64,000 bases of DNA from Nematostella vectensis (taxonomy: Eukaryota > Cnidaria > Anthozoa > Actiniaria > Edwardsiidae): the NCBI RefSeq assembly GCF_932526225.1, contig NC_064036.1, positions 3,287,501 to 3,351,500 on the forward strand. The letters are read 5' to 3'. Made by a program: the position numbers and the translations under genes. The notes below the pieces were generated by a model, which searched no databases, had not been told where the DNA came from, and was given only the letters and a program-made list of their open reading frames with translations. How positions within the stretch are numbered: position 1 is the stretch's first letter; every line of letters starts with the position of its first letter. This document shows positions 22,027 to 34,480 of this stretch, piece by piece.

Positions 22027-25000
22027 TCACCACTTACCACTGAACTGCAGCGACTGTTTGTAGATAGGCATGTCAAAAACCTTGCCAGACTCTAGCACAG
22101 TCTTCTTGAAGACCTCATCTGCTCGTTGCATTTTATCCTTAAAGATGAGTGCGAAGGACGCGGTGACCTTCCTGATGGTGTCAGGATTATGTTTTACCAG
22201 TCCCTCGCTAGAAATAAAACACGCATCAGATATCACTGTGGAAACATTGAGACTTCTTTATGAACGACTGACAACCAAGGTCTCAGTTTTAACCGATTTC
22301 TAACTTACCTAAATCCCAGTACAAACGCTTTTTTGAAGAATGGATTCCTTCTAAACATTTTCTGTAGCTAAAAAGACATCACACAATACTCTTAATTTTT
22401 CCTGTCAAAAAGTAATCTAACGTCACCTTTAAACAAAAAAGAAAACGATCCACATTCACTACAAATAGATCAAAATCTTTCTCTGCTTAGATGCCCATGA
22501 AAAACGCCTTCAGCCAAAATGTTACAAACATAGGCCTTTTCACCAACAAACCTTCTAAACAAACATGGCCGTTGTGGTGCGTGTCACGTCACACGTGCGG
22601 AGCCTACAAATAAAACAAAGTGCCGTGCTCACCGCTTGCTCCAGGTTTCCTGACAGTATCTTGTATTCTGGGGTATTCTTACGCTGGTAGCCGTCCTTCC
22701 AGCTCTGCTTGAGCTCAACCGAACCAACGTACGTCTTGGCTGAAAACAATTGTAATCTTCAACATGACACGTATGACTTCTTTTTTTTTTTTTTTTTTTT
22801 TTTAACAATGTCTAAACATGTGTCCTCAAAGTCCCTTTGACAAATCTCCAACAAATCCATAAATATTCCAAAGCTTCAATCATGTAGTCACTATCATCAT
22901 AATCATCAGCGTGACAATAGAGAGGAAGCTAGTATGTATTAGGCCTAGGACAAACGCATTTCATGTACCTTCCCAAATATACAAATTAACATAGAACAAT
23001 CGAATTGGTTCATTTGCATGAATTTGGATTTGGAACAGTACATGGAAAGAACGGCGTTTAAACTAGGCTTATTGCTCCGAAAAATCGTCGTCGGTACGAG
23101 GGAATGCAAGCACACGCCATAGAGGTATTAGATAATCTTGTGTTTCTTTGTCAAATCAAATATTCATGTTTTCTTAAAAGAAAATAATTGGGGCACAGCC
23201 ACGCCCCTACTGGTCATCTTCTTATAATTTTATTAAAAAATTGAGGGCTTAGTATCCTAGTCATTCTGCTTCCTCTCTCTAGCCTAATGAGCCTACAGAC
23301 AAGCTTCACTTACGACCACACCTAACGAGGGCTTCGAGAGAGATTACGAGGTTTTCAACCCACTTACTTCCAGGCTCGACGTGCATGCTGGGTATAGGCT
23401 GTGCAACGGATCCCTTGGCAACTGAGCCGTGCTGTTGGTGTAAGTACGCTATACGACTTCCCTGTGCTTTCGGTTGCGACTGTGGAGGTTTCGCGATAGA
23501 TGACATCTTGACGCTCGCTAAGTTCCCCAGCACATGAGGGGTTTCATAGGGTATCGGTGAGCTTGCCACTTGTGCCTTCACTACCGCGTTCACTGGCGCG
23601 CTTTCTACGCTCGATAGTGGCGCCTCTGAGTGAATTATCATTCCTGGGTCTTCGGAGGAGAAATACGCCGGGGCTGACACAGGCTGGGGCATTTGGACCT
23701 GCGGGCCCATCAGGAACATGGGCGCGGGGGCGGGCTGGGGTGCGTAGTTGGGTATCGGTGAAAAGTACTGTTGCGCTTGTGGGTAGCGCGCAGGCGGGTT
23801 GTACGAGACTAAAAAGGATGAAAAAACACTAGAAGAATTAACTAGGTACGCTTTGCTATTAGGGATAACCATTATAAAACGAAGTAAGAGCGCCTTGCTT
23901 TGCCTTTAGGGAGAACTATTATAGGCCCTTAGGGATGACCATTTAGGTGTTATAAAACACCTACAGAAAGAGCACCTATTTGTTCGATCAGTCTAACAGG
24001 AAGCGTGGACATTACCTCGGAACTAGACAACAACCAAAACAGACGTTATTTTAGGACCTACTTTGGTTCAAAGGCTGCACGCTTTCGATGTGTAAAAATT
24101 CCCCGTGTGTCGGCTCTGATGCCTCTTCTAAAATAAAGGAAACAAGCAACAATATAATCAGTACGAACACAACAAAGGTTTGAGCAGCTGTCTCTCTCCA
24201 GAGCGACACGCTCACTATATAATAAGGGTGATAATACGCTATGATAGAAAGAATGGCATCGACTACAAAACCACAGACAAGCTGTAGAATAACTATGTCG
24301 TTTGCGAAGTCGTGGTTGAATCAGGGAAATGAATCAACATGGTTGAAATGATGTTTTACTTCTCTGTGAAAACAGAGTAGTTAAGATGACGTTTCAAGCG
24401 TCAGCCCTTTGTCTTGTAGATGAGCTAACCTGTTGTGTAAATTGAGTTTCTGAAGAATCCGCCGCAGATCTTTGACGGGTCGCCCTTGCAGGGTGAACTG
24501 CACTGAAAATCGTCAAGCTTGGCGTATTTGCCGTATGTGTCCCCGCATCTGCACAGGTAGCCGTACTGAAGCCCTGCGTACGCGTGCTTGCTGTGTTTAC
24601 ACGCGAGTCGACACGCGTTAGGCGTGATGTCCCTAACCGATATGGGGTAGGGGAGGTCGCGTTCCGGAGTGTGGTCCATATAACAACCAACGTACCCTGG
24701 AGATCAACAGACATGGTAAGAGCAATCTCAGAATAGCAACTCATTCCTTCTATAGTTATATGCTTTCTATTGGTACTCCCTTCCCCCACCCCCTCTAGTT
24801 GCCCCGCAAGTGCAACCTATTGCCCCACCCCCATCCCCCTTAACCCCACAGTCCGGTTTCTGAGGCTCTCATATCCTTGCTGCCTTTCTCTGGTGCACCC
24901 TCATCCGCAAAGGTAGCTTATTGGGAGCCGGCCCCCATCTCTTCTTGAAGCGTTAACCTTTACAATATTTACAGATACACGGATACTATAACGTAATTAT

Positions 25001-27494
25001 TTCCCGCATGTCATGCTCCATGTATTATTTCATCCCTTAATCGTTTAGGCTAATACCGCCCTTGTATTTGTTCAGACCCCGTATTTTTATCGTCATCTCT
25101 GATGTCTACGTGCAGTTGAAATTGAAAATCACCTTAGTCGTCCGACATCATGCTGCTTCTTCCAAACTCCAATAACTTGTATTGCCCCCCGTCCCGCATC
25201 CTTACCGTCCCCCGTCCCGCATCCTTACCGTCCCCTATCCCGCATCCTTACCGTCCCCCGTCCCGCATCCTTACCGTCCCCTATCCCGCATCCTTACCGT
25301 CCCCTATCCCGCATCCTTACCGTCCCCCGTCTCGCATCCTTACCGTCCCCTATCCCGCATCCTTACCGTCCCCCGTCCCGCATCCTTACCGTCCCTTATC
25401 CCGCATCCTTACCGTCCAATAACCTGTATTGCCCCCCGTCCCGCATCCTTACCGTCCAATAACCTGTATTGCCCCCCGTCCCGCATCCTTACCGTCCAAT
25501 AACCTGTATTGCCCCCCGTCCCGCATCCTTACCGTCCAATAACCTGTATTGCCCCCCCCGTCCCGCATCCTTACCGTCCCCTATCCCGCATCCTTACCGT
25601 CTTCTCTGATGTCTCGTACGTGCAGTTCAATGGAGGGTTCATCCCAATCGGAAGTGTCCACTCCGCCGTCACTCGAGTCCATCTGCTTGTCCTCGCTTTT
25701 CGCGTACACCGGTGGTTCCTCGAAGATCGTCACTTCCATTTTCGGGATCTTCTTCTTGCGGACAACTCTTGACTCGAATATTTCTTCGTCATCCATATTG
25801 CCACTCTTTTCCTCTGGGACCTTAGTTTTAGCCACAGGTTTGACTTGTTGCGCTTTAATATCCCTCGGAGTATCCCTCAGGGAAGACGTGCTGACCACCT
25901 TGATAGATGGTTCATCAGGGACTTTACTCTTGGCTGTGATATGACCGCTGGGCACTTTAGGAGCCGCCTTCCTCTCCCCAGCCTCTCTCATTTCCTGGTC
26001 ACGGTAAAACCTCTTCACCAGGTTCAGTCCCCCTTCGCTCTCGTCCCCAGTGGTAGTCTTACGTTTGCTGATCAGTTTATTAGCTGCCTGCTCGGTGGCT
26101 GCAATGTCGGCTTCTACACTTCTGAAGAAACGCGCCAGATGGTTCACGTGTTTGACGTTGCGTGACGTGTCACGCTTTGTCACGTCAATATTGTCTTGCT
26201 TTTTATGCTCACCATCCGGGACTCCAAGGTAGTCCTCTAGCATAGCTCGCCGCTTCACGTGGTTGGAATCGGCGGGTTCTGCTCTCAAGGCCTCCGCCTC
26301 CAAGTCAGCCTCAAGGTCGCTATCTGAACCGGAAGCTGAGCTCTCCGTCACGTCGGGCTGCTTGTCCCCGTCGTGCTTCTCCTGATTACCGGAAATCTCC
26401 CAGGCACCGGAAGTAGCACTATCATCGTCGGCGTCTGAGGAGACAGTGTTGATCGCACTTAAAGCCGCCACGATGTTCTCGATGGAATTTAAACTGCGCT
26501 TTTTGTTTCTCTTCGAAGAGAGAAACTCTGCACTCGCTGAATCTGAAATCCACATACCGGAAGCGGAAGTGTCGTCTTGTTCCGGTAAAGTTTCCGAGAC
26601 GGATCGTTTTGCTGATTGCTTTTCTCCCTCGGTGTTCCTAGGTGTGAATCGACCTAGGCCCCTCGCGATCACATCATTGTCTTCTCGGTTTGAGCGTGAA
26701 GACCTGGCCGCCATTTTGTTGGCGAAATGTCCCTCCTCTTGCTGCGCAGTTTCGGCCTCAAATCGGCGCTTTCTGTGCAACTCCCGCTCTAGCTCCTGGG
26801 GTAACTCGTCCTCATCATGCTGTCTCATCTCTGCCGATAAATCACGCTTGTGAAGTCGATACACAAGCTCATCGTCTTCGTCTAATTCGCCTTTTCGTTT
26901 CACACGAAGCAGTTCCTTTTCCACCGGAAGTCCTGATGATGTAACGAATAGCTTTAAGGCATTTAAACTAGGAGGCATGTGGTGTGCAACATGTCGCCTA
27001 GTTTAGCCACCTCGAAAATCATTGTATAACGCGCGCAAAATCTTGTAGCGGCGACAAAGAAATATTTCGCAAATAGTTGAGAAACATTTTCGCGTCGAGC
27101 TCTACAAAATTTGTCGCGCAGTATTTTTTTGTTAGTAGCTAAACTAGGAAACATTTAGGAGACATTTCGCCTTGTTTAGCCAGGCCTTTCGGAGTTGTCT
27201 CACTGAGTTGGACAAAGATCAATGTGTGACTAGCCGCGGTTAGCAAGAGTTGGCTAATTGAAAACAAAATGAAGCTCCTGAATCCCCAAAGATACGTTTT
27301 TAGCGCTCTTTTTACCTTGCTAAGGCGAGACAAAGCGCTCGCGTCCCCCCCCCCCCAAAAAAAAAATAAGATAAATAAATAAAAAGCCAAGAATGGAATT
27401 CTGCTGTGGCCAAAGATGATTTGAACAACTCACCGAGCGTGTGAACGAGAGCGGCCGCTAGCGTAACACCCATCAGCAACGTACGTAACTTCAT
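22027..27494 (-). CDS. secreted/membrane precursor with WSC and SEA domains
   Basis: Eight exons on the minus strand: 27434-27494, 25598-26932, 24430-24696, 24062-24127, 23368-23808, 22633-22739, 22309-22367 and 22038-22207, phases consistent throughout. Exon 1 is a signal peptide (MKLRTLLMGVTLAAALVHT). Exon 2 (445 codons) is acidic and hydrophilic, with many mono-/dibasic sites (RVKR, LHKR, HRKRR) resembling a convertase-processed pro-region. Exon 3 is one WSC domain (GYVGCYMD, TPNACRLACK, AGLQYGYLCRCG, CSSPCKGDPSKICGG), a predicted carbohydrate-binding Cys fold. Exon 5 is proline-rich. Exons 6-8 make a SEA domain (YVGSVELKQSW, NPFFKKAFVLGF, IRKVTASFALIFK) without the GSVVV self-cleavage motif. 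After exon 8 either a GTAAGT donor continues the gene to exons I cannot find, or read-through gives FSGKW and a stop at 22027. Function unknown; extracellular matrix or a membrane mucin-like role is inference. Confidence 0.75.
22784..22803. repeat. poly-T tract
   Basis: Homopolymer T run of about 24 bases in WSC-SEA intron 5. A candidate retroposon tail on the minus strand, but no element body is recognisable beside it. Confidence 0.6.
25165..25600 (-). repeat. minisatellite built from the exon 2 splice donor
   Basis: About 15 units of 23 bp (minus strand GGTAAGGATGCGGGA plus CGGGGGAC or TAGGGGAC), some lengthened by a 17-bp AATAACCTGTATTGCCC-type insert. The exon-proximal end of the array is the true donor of WSC-SEA exon 2 (GAAGACG then GTAAGGAT at 25598/25597). 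Every further unit repeats GACG-GTAAGGAT, so the intron carries about 14 extra near-perfect donors. Confidence 0.9.
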
Positions 27495-30400
27495 TTTCCT
27501 TCAGTGGATAAACACCTTTCCTATTTTTACCTAAGACCTGGCAAAGGAGCAGTGAATAATCAATTTTTTTTTGTTGCTATTATCAATTAAAAATATTATT
27601 CGTATACTGTCCCATTGTTGCATATTCGGGCAAGAGAGTGGAACTTTTCACATTTTTTGTGAACCGTTGATCTTTAGACAAGTGTTCGGTCAAACGGGTT
27701 GTCGTCGACAAAAAGACAAATTCTATCTACAAACTTTAAAAAAATACCAAAACCATATGAATGATCCTATCCTGGTTTTGAATTAAGCGACAATGGAGTG
27801 GAAATTAATAGAATAGTAAAATAATTTTCGATTTGTTTAGGAATGATGGTGTAAAAGTAGTATCATCAATTTGTGAAGACTTTCTTCCCTACCTGTTTAC
27901 AAGCTTTCAACTACCAATCTGCCATCCATCTGACAGCCATCCACTGTTCAGTTATTGCAATATTTTTCACTTTTCGGCGATTAAGAGGTGGTTATTTGTG
28001 ATATTTTCCCTAACCACACGTGTGATAGCTGTTCTCAAGTCCCTGTGCCCGTTGCTACTCATGATTTATTTATTCTTGTTAAAGCCAAGTGCTACCCGAT
28101 CGAGCGTTGACCCGGTACCCGTACTGCACAGGTTGTGTCATTGTACAAACCGAACGCTCATGACAACAAGTAATTCACCGTATCTGATCGGAAAAGAATT
28201 TGAAGACATTTTATAAATGCTTAACAAAATAAAACATTACCTCAAAAAAAGAAATTTTGATTGATTTTTTTTAAAGATTTAAATGTGCTTTTTCTCTCGT
28301 CTACCATCTTTATATACACCATGTTAAATGTCTATTTTAAATGATATAATTTTGAAAAGATCCTATGTTTTCACGTAAACATTCCGTGTGCACTGTTTCC
28401 CTAAATAAGTCAAGTTTATTTTACAGTTTGCTCAAGATAGATAATAATAGATAAATTATTGTATAATAGAATAAAAAATATGTAGAAAGTGCGAGCGGGA
28501 CATTCGATTCGTTGCATTGAAAAAAAACAAGCAATATTTAACCGAATGAGCCGTAAAAACATAGGTGTGGACATTCAATTCCATATGTTTTATACACCTA
28601 TTTTCAATCTCTGGACTGCCCTCGATCGTAACCAACAGTGCTACAAATAATTAAAAACGTATAAAAAGATAAATCAATGTTAAACATTCGTAGTACTCTT
28701 AGATGTGCGTCTGACCATTCGCATGTTTTTCAGATGTCCAGATTTAGGCATTGTTACCTAATCCCTGATGTAACCACACACTATTCTTCAAGTTCAACCT
28801 TTTTTAAAAGGTTGAATTATATTATATATGTGTATTCTTATAGAATACATATTATATATGTGTAGTCTTTCTTATTATATATATATGTGTATTCTTTGGC
28901 TAAGGTTTCGAGAGTGTGATGTTATATCCTGTAAAAGCCGTTACAAACAAATACTTCCACACTTACAAGCATGAGTAATAATAATCATCATCATCACAAC
29001 AAAAACAACAACAACAACAAAACTAATAATTATGACGATGATGATGATGACGATGATGATGATGATGATACGATAACGATGATGATGATGATAATGATGA
29101 TGTTATGATATTATCTTAAAATAATTTAATATTGATATGTTGCAAATTGATATGATTATTTATTGAATACAACTCCAGTGACAAAGACAGTGACTTGATA
29201 GTCATTGGGTGCTGACTCACTTGAGCTTATGATTGGTCCATTGAGCACTTTGACCGACTCTGATTTGTTCCACGCTAAATGGCGCGTTCTGATTGGTTCA
29301 AAGCAACTATTAAAAACTGTCGCAGGTTCCTGTCAGAATAAGACTGGTTCTAAAGAAAGATCGTCTGTAACCTCTACGAACGGTAAGTCTGACTTTATCT
29401 TAGCTTTTTCGTTTTTTTATACCAATCAAATTTTTTTCGAATTAAAATCATAGATAATAAAAGAGCTTTAAATTTATAGCCCATGACCTCACGGTATATT
29501 TTCCTGGAAAAGAATAATTTGGTTGTCGTTTTTTACAGAATGACTTTTTTATTACTTATAATTGTGTGCTATGATGGGAATATAGTTTTCTTTTCTTAAT
29601 AGTTTTTACGAAAAGTGTTTGAAAGTATTCAAATTTTCACTAAATATATGATATATATCCAGATCTATTATTATCAGAGAACTCGCAAATTATTGATGTT
29701 TGCTTTAGTTCCTTGCGCAGCCTTCCTTAGTGTCTCGAATCCACATTTGCTTGGGTTCCTTCCATAATGTAACACGTGCAGCACTGCACTTAGCTTTATC
29801 TCAACTTCGGTTATATTGGTCTAAAGTCGATTTTTTTTAATAAATTGGGTTGAATTATACTATCGTACCAATGTGTCCGATATGTTTGGTTTTATATGAT
29901 AACCGTTTTGCATGTATCTACATGTTGTTGCGCGGGCTATCTCTTCTGTACGCGTAGCACCAAGCGACCCGAAACTTGTGACCAGTGACCCCTCTAACTG
30001 GTGCTATCACTGGAGATTCAATAGCGCAACAAAGCGCTTATGGTAGATAAAGTATTTTTCTTCATCTCTTTTTCTACAAAAACAATTAGGCACAAAATTA
30101 TAAGCACCATTCCGCTAGTGGACGCCTTCGATGCATAAAACTACACTTACAACTTGGCGAAATCCGGTCAAACTTCTTTTATTCAAAGGCTCTGCATTTC
30201 GCGAACGGACGACTCCCCCTCCCCCTTTTCCTGAATGGATGGCTATTTTTTTCTCCGCGGATATGTCTGTCTGAGAACAGCTGGTTAACTGTGCAAAATG
30301 TTTTTCCTCAGGTTTTGCTTCTATTGCACGCTTGCGTGATAGAACTTTGTAAAATTGTGTCGGGAACAGCTTTCTATTCGGCGGATTTTACAAAATAATA

Positions 30401-31093
30401 TATAAATTTTGCACACCGCTCCAATACTCCAATTCTTCCTGTCCATTGCTGTTAATCGGATAAAGCTGAATAATACGCACCCTGGAGTGTTTTTTATTAA
30501 CTCTTTGTTTCGGTGTCACGACCTTCCCTGCTTGAGTAGGTTTACAGGAGAAGGATGCGAGGGCGTGGTCATGACTTGTAGCGTTATGTTTTGGGTTTCA
30601 GGAGTCATTTGTTTAAAGCAACAAGAAATAACTAATGGAATCCATTGACAAACGTAAAAAAAAGTCTTCTACTATTGTATATATATCCAATTTTCGAAGT
30701 CTACCACCTATATCGATGAAAAGAAAATAGTGAATATATTAAATCATTACGATCATGTTACTGCTGCGTTCCTTTTGCATTTCTTTCCGCTTACGTCGAT
30801 GATGGCATAAATAGGGAAGACTATATTTGCTGTTGTAATTGGGATTGAGTTTGGTTAGAAAATGTGTTTATGGTGCGTTGATTTCTGTTGAAAGAATTAT
30901 TGTCGTCTTTTATTTATTAGGGCCAGCATTTCTGATAGTGAAGTGGTTGTGGATACATTCCCAGAGTATTTTAAAATTCCATTTCAATCCCAAATTAGAC
31001 AAAAAAGGAATCTGAGGTGTGATGCAGCGAGAGAGACAGAGCAGACTCCAAGCATCTAAAGTTGCAAATTCATTTGTTTTCAGAGCACTCACT
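27495..31093. other. intergenic, AT-rich, simple repeats
   Basis: No recognisable coding exon. Contains AT-rich TATATGTGTATTCTT repeats (28820-28900), an AAC tract and a GAT/ATG trinucleotide tract (28975-29105). A possible 5' UTR exon of the downstream gene ends at a good GTAAGT donor near 29381. CCAAT/ATTGG boxes occur around 29210-29300. Confidence 0.45.
28975..29105. repeat. trinucleotide microsatellites (AAC)n and (GAT)n
   Basis: Adjoining runs: ATC/ATAATC, then AACAACAAC, then a long GATGATGAC/GATGATGAT run. Simple-sequence DNA, no coding context. Confidence 0.85.
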
Positions 31094-34000
31094 ATGAAGT
31101 ATCTACTCGTCCTGATCTTGGCAACTTTGTGTCTGCTCGTTAACGCTGGCCCAAAACGTAAGTAACTTTTCTCACCGTAGCAGCCTCGCAGACCTGTCTT
31201 TCCGTCCGTCTTTCTCTGGCTCTTTCTCCATCTCTGTCTCCTCTCTGTCTCTGTCTCTGTCTATCTATTTTGTATGTATTATAGTAGCTTTGCTAATAGC
31301 TTAAGCCGATAAGCCCACTGGCCTTCCCTTTCCCTAAGCTGAGCCTCAGAGTTACACTTATCTATAAGTTGTACCATAACATTATTAAGACCTAAATGAT
31401 TGTCGCAATGAAAATGTTGATAGATAAGGTCATCCTTAACTCTTTCACTAACCGGTAAACTAGGGTGCTTATTTAACCTACTTTTATGATTATTAAAACG
31501 CTTCCTAAAACTATTGATAGTAGACCCTACGTATTGCTTGCTACACATAGAGCAAGTAATCAGATAAACAACAAAATCTGAGTTACAGTCCAAGTCAAAA
31601 TTAATGACATATTTCTTATTAGTAACTGTACTGCGAAACTCCCGCCCTGTCTTAAGAAAGTTACACACCCTACACCTTTTACCGCCACACTCACCACAAC
31701 CTCTAACCTGAGTACTATCCTCTTTAAGAGAGGAGTGCACCAACATATCCTTTAAACTCCTAGGTTTCCTATAAGCCACCATAGGTACCCTACCAATAGC
31801 ACCCCTACATCTACTAGAAGATTCTAGAACTGGCTGTAAATTACGAAGAATACCAGGTAAATTAGGTATAGCTGGATGAAAAGTGACTACAAAAGGTACA
31901 CGATCATTCTTACCTTTACGCCTGTCTTTCAATGTGTCGTCCCTAGGAATACGTCTAACCCGGTCAACTTCCCTCCCCACAAACCTGCTGTCACAACCCC
32001 TATCAACTAAATAACCTTGTAACTCTAATACCCTCTTTTCGGAAGAAGAGTCTTCCGAACATATCCTACGAATACGTAGTGCCTGCCCAAAAGGAATGCC
32101 TTTCTTACAAGCAGACGGATGACAGGACGTATGAAAAAGATATTGATGCTTATCAGTAGGCTTACTATACAGATCTGTAGATATAAACCCATCCCTAAGA
32201 GTTAGTGAAACATCCAAAAAATTTACCTGACTAGTAGACCACTCAAACGTAAATTTTATAGTTCTATGTATAGAGTTCATGTGAGCCATAAACCCTCTTA
32301 GAGCGTCCTCACCTTCAGTCCAGATCATGAAAATGTCATCGATATACCTACGCCATTAATAAGGCTTAACTGGAGAATCTATGATTTCCTTTTCAACTTT
32401 AGCCATAAAAAGATTAGCATATGATGGTGCCATTCTAGTACCTATAGCCGTACCTAATACCTGTAAATAAGGCTTCTTATTAAATACTAAGTTATTATTC
32501 TCCAGGACAATGCGAGCTAAGTCCACAAGGTCCTCAGTAGGAATATAATTACCTGTTAACTTACCACGTTTGTCCAAAGCGGCTTTAAGAGCCTCCAACC
32601 CCTCATCATGGGGTATGTGGGGGTAAAGCCCAACCACATCTGCTGTGACTAAGATAGCCCCCTGAGGTAAAGTTCCCATATCCCTCACTATATTAAGAAA
32701 ATGTTTAGTATCCTTAATATGGGATGGTATAGATGGCACCAAATCCTCAATATGATAATCTACAAACTCAGATATCTTTTCAGTGCACGTATTACACCCC
32801 GATATGACTGGCCTACCTGGGTTACCCTTCTTATGTATTTTAGGAAGGAGATAAAATCGACCTGCCCTAGGCTTACCATTGATGATAAGATAATCTAGAG
32901 TCTTATCATCTATAAATCCATCAGCAGACAACTTACGTACCCTTCTATTTACTAGCTCCGTAATATACTGCGTGAGATCCTTGGTTTCCTTATATACCTC
33001 CTTGTCACTGAGCTGTCTTAGTGCCTCTTGAATATACTTATCCTTATCCATGGCCACTACCCCAGACCCCTTATCCGCCTCTTTTATAACTATATCCTTA
33101 GCATACCTTAAATCCTTAAGAGCTCGGCGTTCATCCTGTGTCAAATTACTATAAATCTTACCTTGTTTGGTTGAAGATAAGATCTCTTCCTCCAAGGCTT
33201 TAGCGTACGCCTCTATAGCAATTTCGCGACCTTTTTCCGGACACCAAGATGATTTTTTTTCTAAAAGCTGGGGTTTCCCAAAAATCTGCATCTACGGAAT
33301 CCGGATCATAAAAAAATTCCCTTAACCTTATACGTCTAACGAAATAATTAATATCCTTACGTAAAGCAAAAACATCCAACTCATTAGGAGTAGGACAAAA
33401 TTTAAGACCCTTAGAAAGAAGAGCAACCTCCCCACGGCTAAGTTCCCGGCTAGATAAATTAACAACTACGTTAAGACCCATAGTAGACTCCCCCACTGTA
33501 CTAGTGACCGTATTAGTATAAATAGTTTCTGGAATAGACCCAGATAATGTTCCAATTATATTGTCCATACTGTGAGCCTCGTGCTCTGCTCCTCAGCTTA
33601 GGGAAAAGGAAGGCCAGTGGGCTTATCGGCTTAAGTCTATCTACCCGCGGGGTCTTAATAGTGATGACTTTTTTTGTAGTAGGAACCCACGTAGAGATGT
33701 GTAAATTTTTTTTATCCATAGCGCGCGCTATTCTAGAAAATGCGCGTTTTTTCAGTTGTAATGTTTTTGCGTCTCGCGCCACTATTCTGATGTAAATAAG
33801 CTTGTAACGATTCACCTTCTTCAGTCTGCCCCGAAGTAGTCTTATTAAAGACGAAAATTTGGCAGAGTCGATTTCTAGTGTTTGGTGTATAGTAGCTTTG
33901 CTAATAAAGCTAATAAAATAAGGCTAAAAAAAGCTAATAAAGCCGTAACAGGGATTAACCCTGTTACGGCTTTCATGTAAAGAAGTTTTCGAACTTCCGT

Positions 34001-34480
34001 ATAGCAAATTTAAGGTGAATCAATCTGTCTGTCTCCCTCTCCCTCTCCCTCTCCCTCTCCCTCTCCCTCTCCCTCTCCCTCTCCCTCTCCCTCTCCCTCT
34101 CCCTCTCCCTCTCCCTCTCCCTCTCCCTCTCCCTCTCCCTCTCCCTCTCCCTCTCCCTCTCCCTCTCCCTCTCCCTCTCCCTCTCCCTCTCCCTCCCTAG
34201 CTCTCTGTATATTTCTTCATAATTTTTAATTTTCGGTTTTTCAGGGCATGCTAAGGTGAGGGGCGATACTGGCGAATCCGGCGATTCCTCCCCAAAGAAA
34301 AGGGACAGTGAAAGCGGTGAATCGGGCGATAAGGTCGAAACTGGCGAGAGCGGCGAATCAGGCGAAAGCGGTGAATCTGGTGAGAGTGGCGAATCAGGCG
34401 AAAGCGGTGAATCTGGCGAGAGTGGCGAATCGGGCGAAAGCGGTGAATCTGGCGAGAGTGGCGATTCACAAACAGCCTAG
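31094..34480 (+). CDS. small secreted Ser-Gly-Glu repeat protein, 2 exons
   Basis: Exons 31094-31157 and 34245-34480, phase 1 at the junction, 99 residues. Exon 1 encodes a clean signal peptide (MKYLLVLILATLCLLVNA) followed by GPKR. Exon 2 gives HAKVRGDTGESGD, a basic SSPKKRDS site, then about a dozen tandem S-G-E triplets ending SGDSQTA. The mature product would be a very acidic, disordered secreted polypeptide with two possible basic processing sites (PKR, PKKR). No known family. The repeat is encoded by in-frame DNA repeats (GGCGAATC/GGCGAAAGC alternation), so length is probably variable. The 3.1-kb intron carries an opposite-strand Penelope-like element and a long CTCCCT microsatellite close to the acceptor. 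Possible roles (matrix, mucus, mineral or peptide precursor) are guesses. Confidence 0.72.
31299..33887 (-). mobile_element. Penelope-like retroelement with GIY-YIG endonuclease, defective
   Basis: Minus-strand element in the intron of the Ser-Gly-Glu gene. Reading from 33568 down: an N-terminal region (LNVVVNLSSRELSRGE, RLREFFYDPDS); RT with IKEADKGSGVVAMDKDKY, LPKIHKKGNPGRPVISG, DVVGLYPHIPH, GTRMAPSYANLFMA and catalytic YIDDIFMIW; a linker with CGECGGKRCRVC; then a C-terminal GIY-YIG endonuclease (VVYLITCSMCSKQYVGST, RKRFNNHKS). That order is diagnostic for Penelope-like elements. Two lesions: a one-base shift in an A-run near 33249-33256 (between RLREFF and EKGREIAIEAY frames) and an in-frame TAA at 32356-32358 just before YIDD. 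A 45-bp inverted repeat links 31299-31344 and 33592-33636. A 19-bp direct repeat (TATAGTAGCTTTGCTAATA) flanks the element at 31280-31298 and 33888-33906, either target duplication or terminal repeat. Confidence 0.93.
33939..33973. other. perfect 15-bp hairpin beside the Penelope-like element
   Basis: AAAGCCGTAACAGGG (33939-33953), five-base loop ATTAA, then the exact inverse CCCTGTTACGGCTTT (33959-33973). It lies 33 bases outside the right 19-bp direct repeat, just after short GCTAATAAA repeats. Could be a fold-back remnant or part of a terminal structure of the element. Confidence 0.8.
34023..34196. repeat. (CTCCCT)n microsatellite next to exon 2 acceptor
   Basis: About 28 nearly uninterrupted copies of the hexamer CTCCCT, ending CCCTAG, about 48 bases before the acceptor TTTTTCAG at 34244. 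The run may serve as an extended polypyrimidine tract; the + strand open frame of prolines and leucines is an artefact. Confidence 0.95.

Noticed and set aside
25150-25944. proline-rich open frames on the + strand
   Set aside because: Readings of the donor-derived minisatellite and the antisense of WSC-SEA exon 2.
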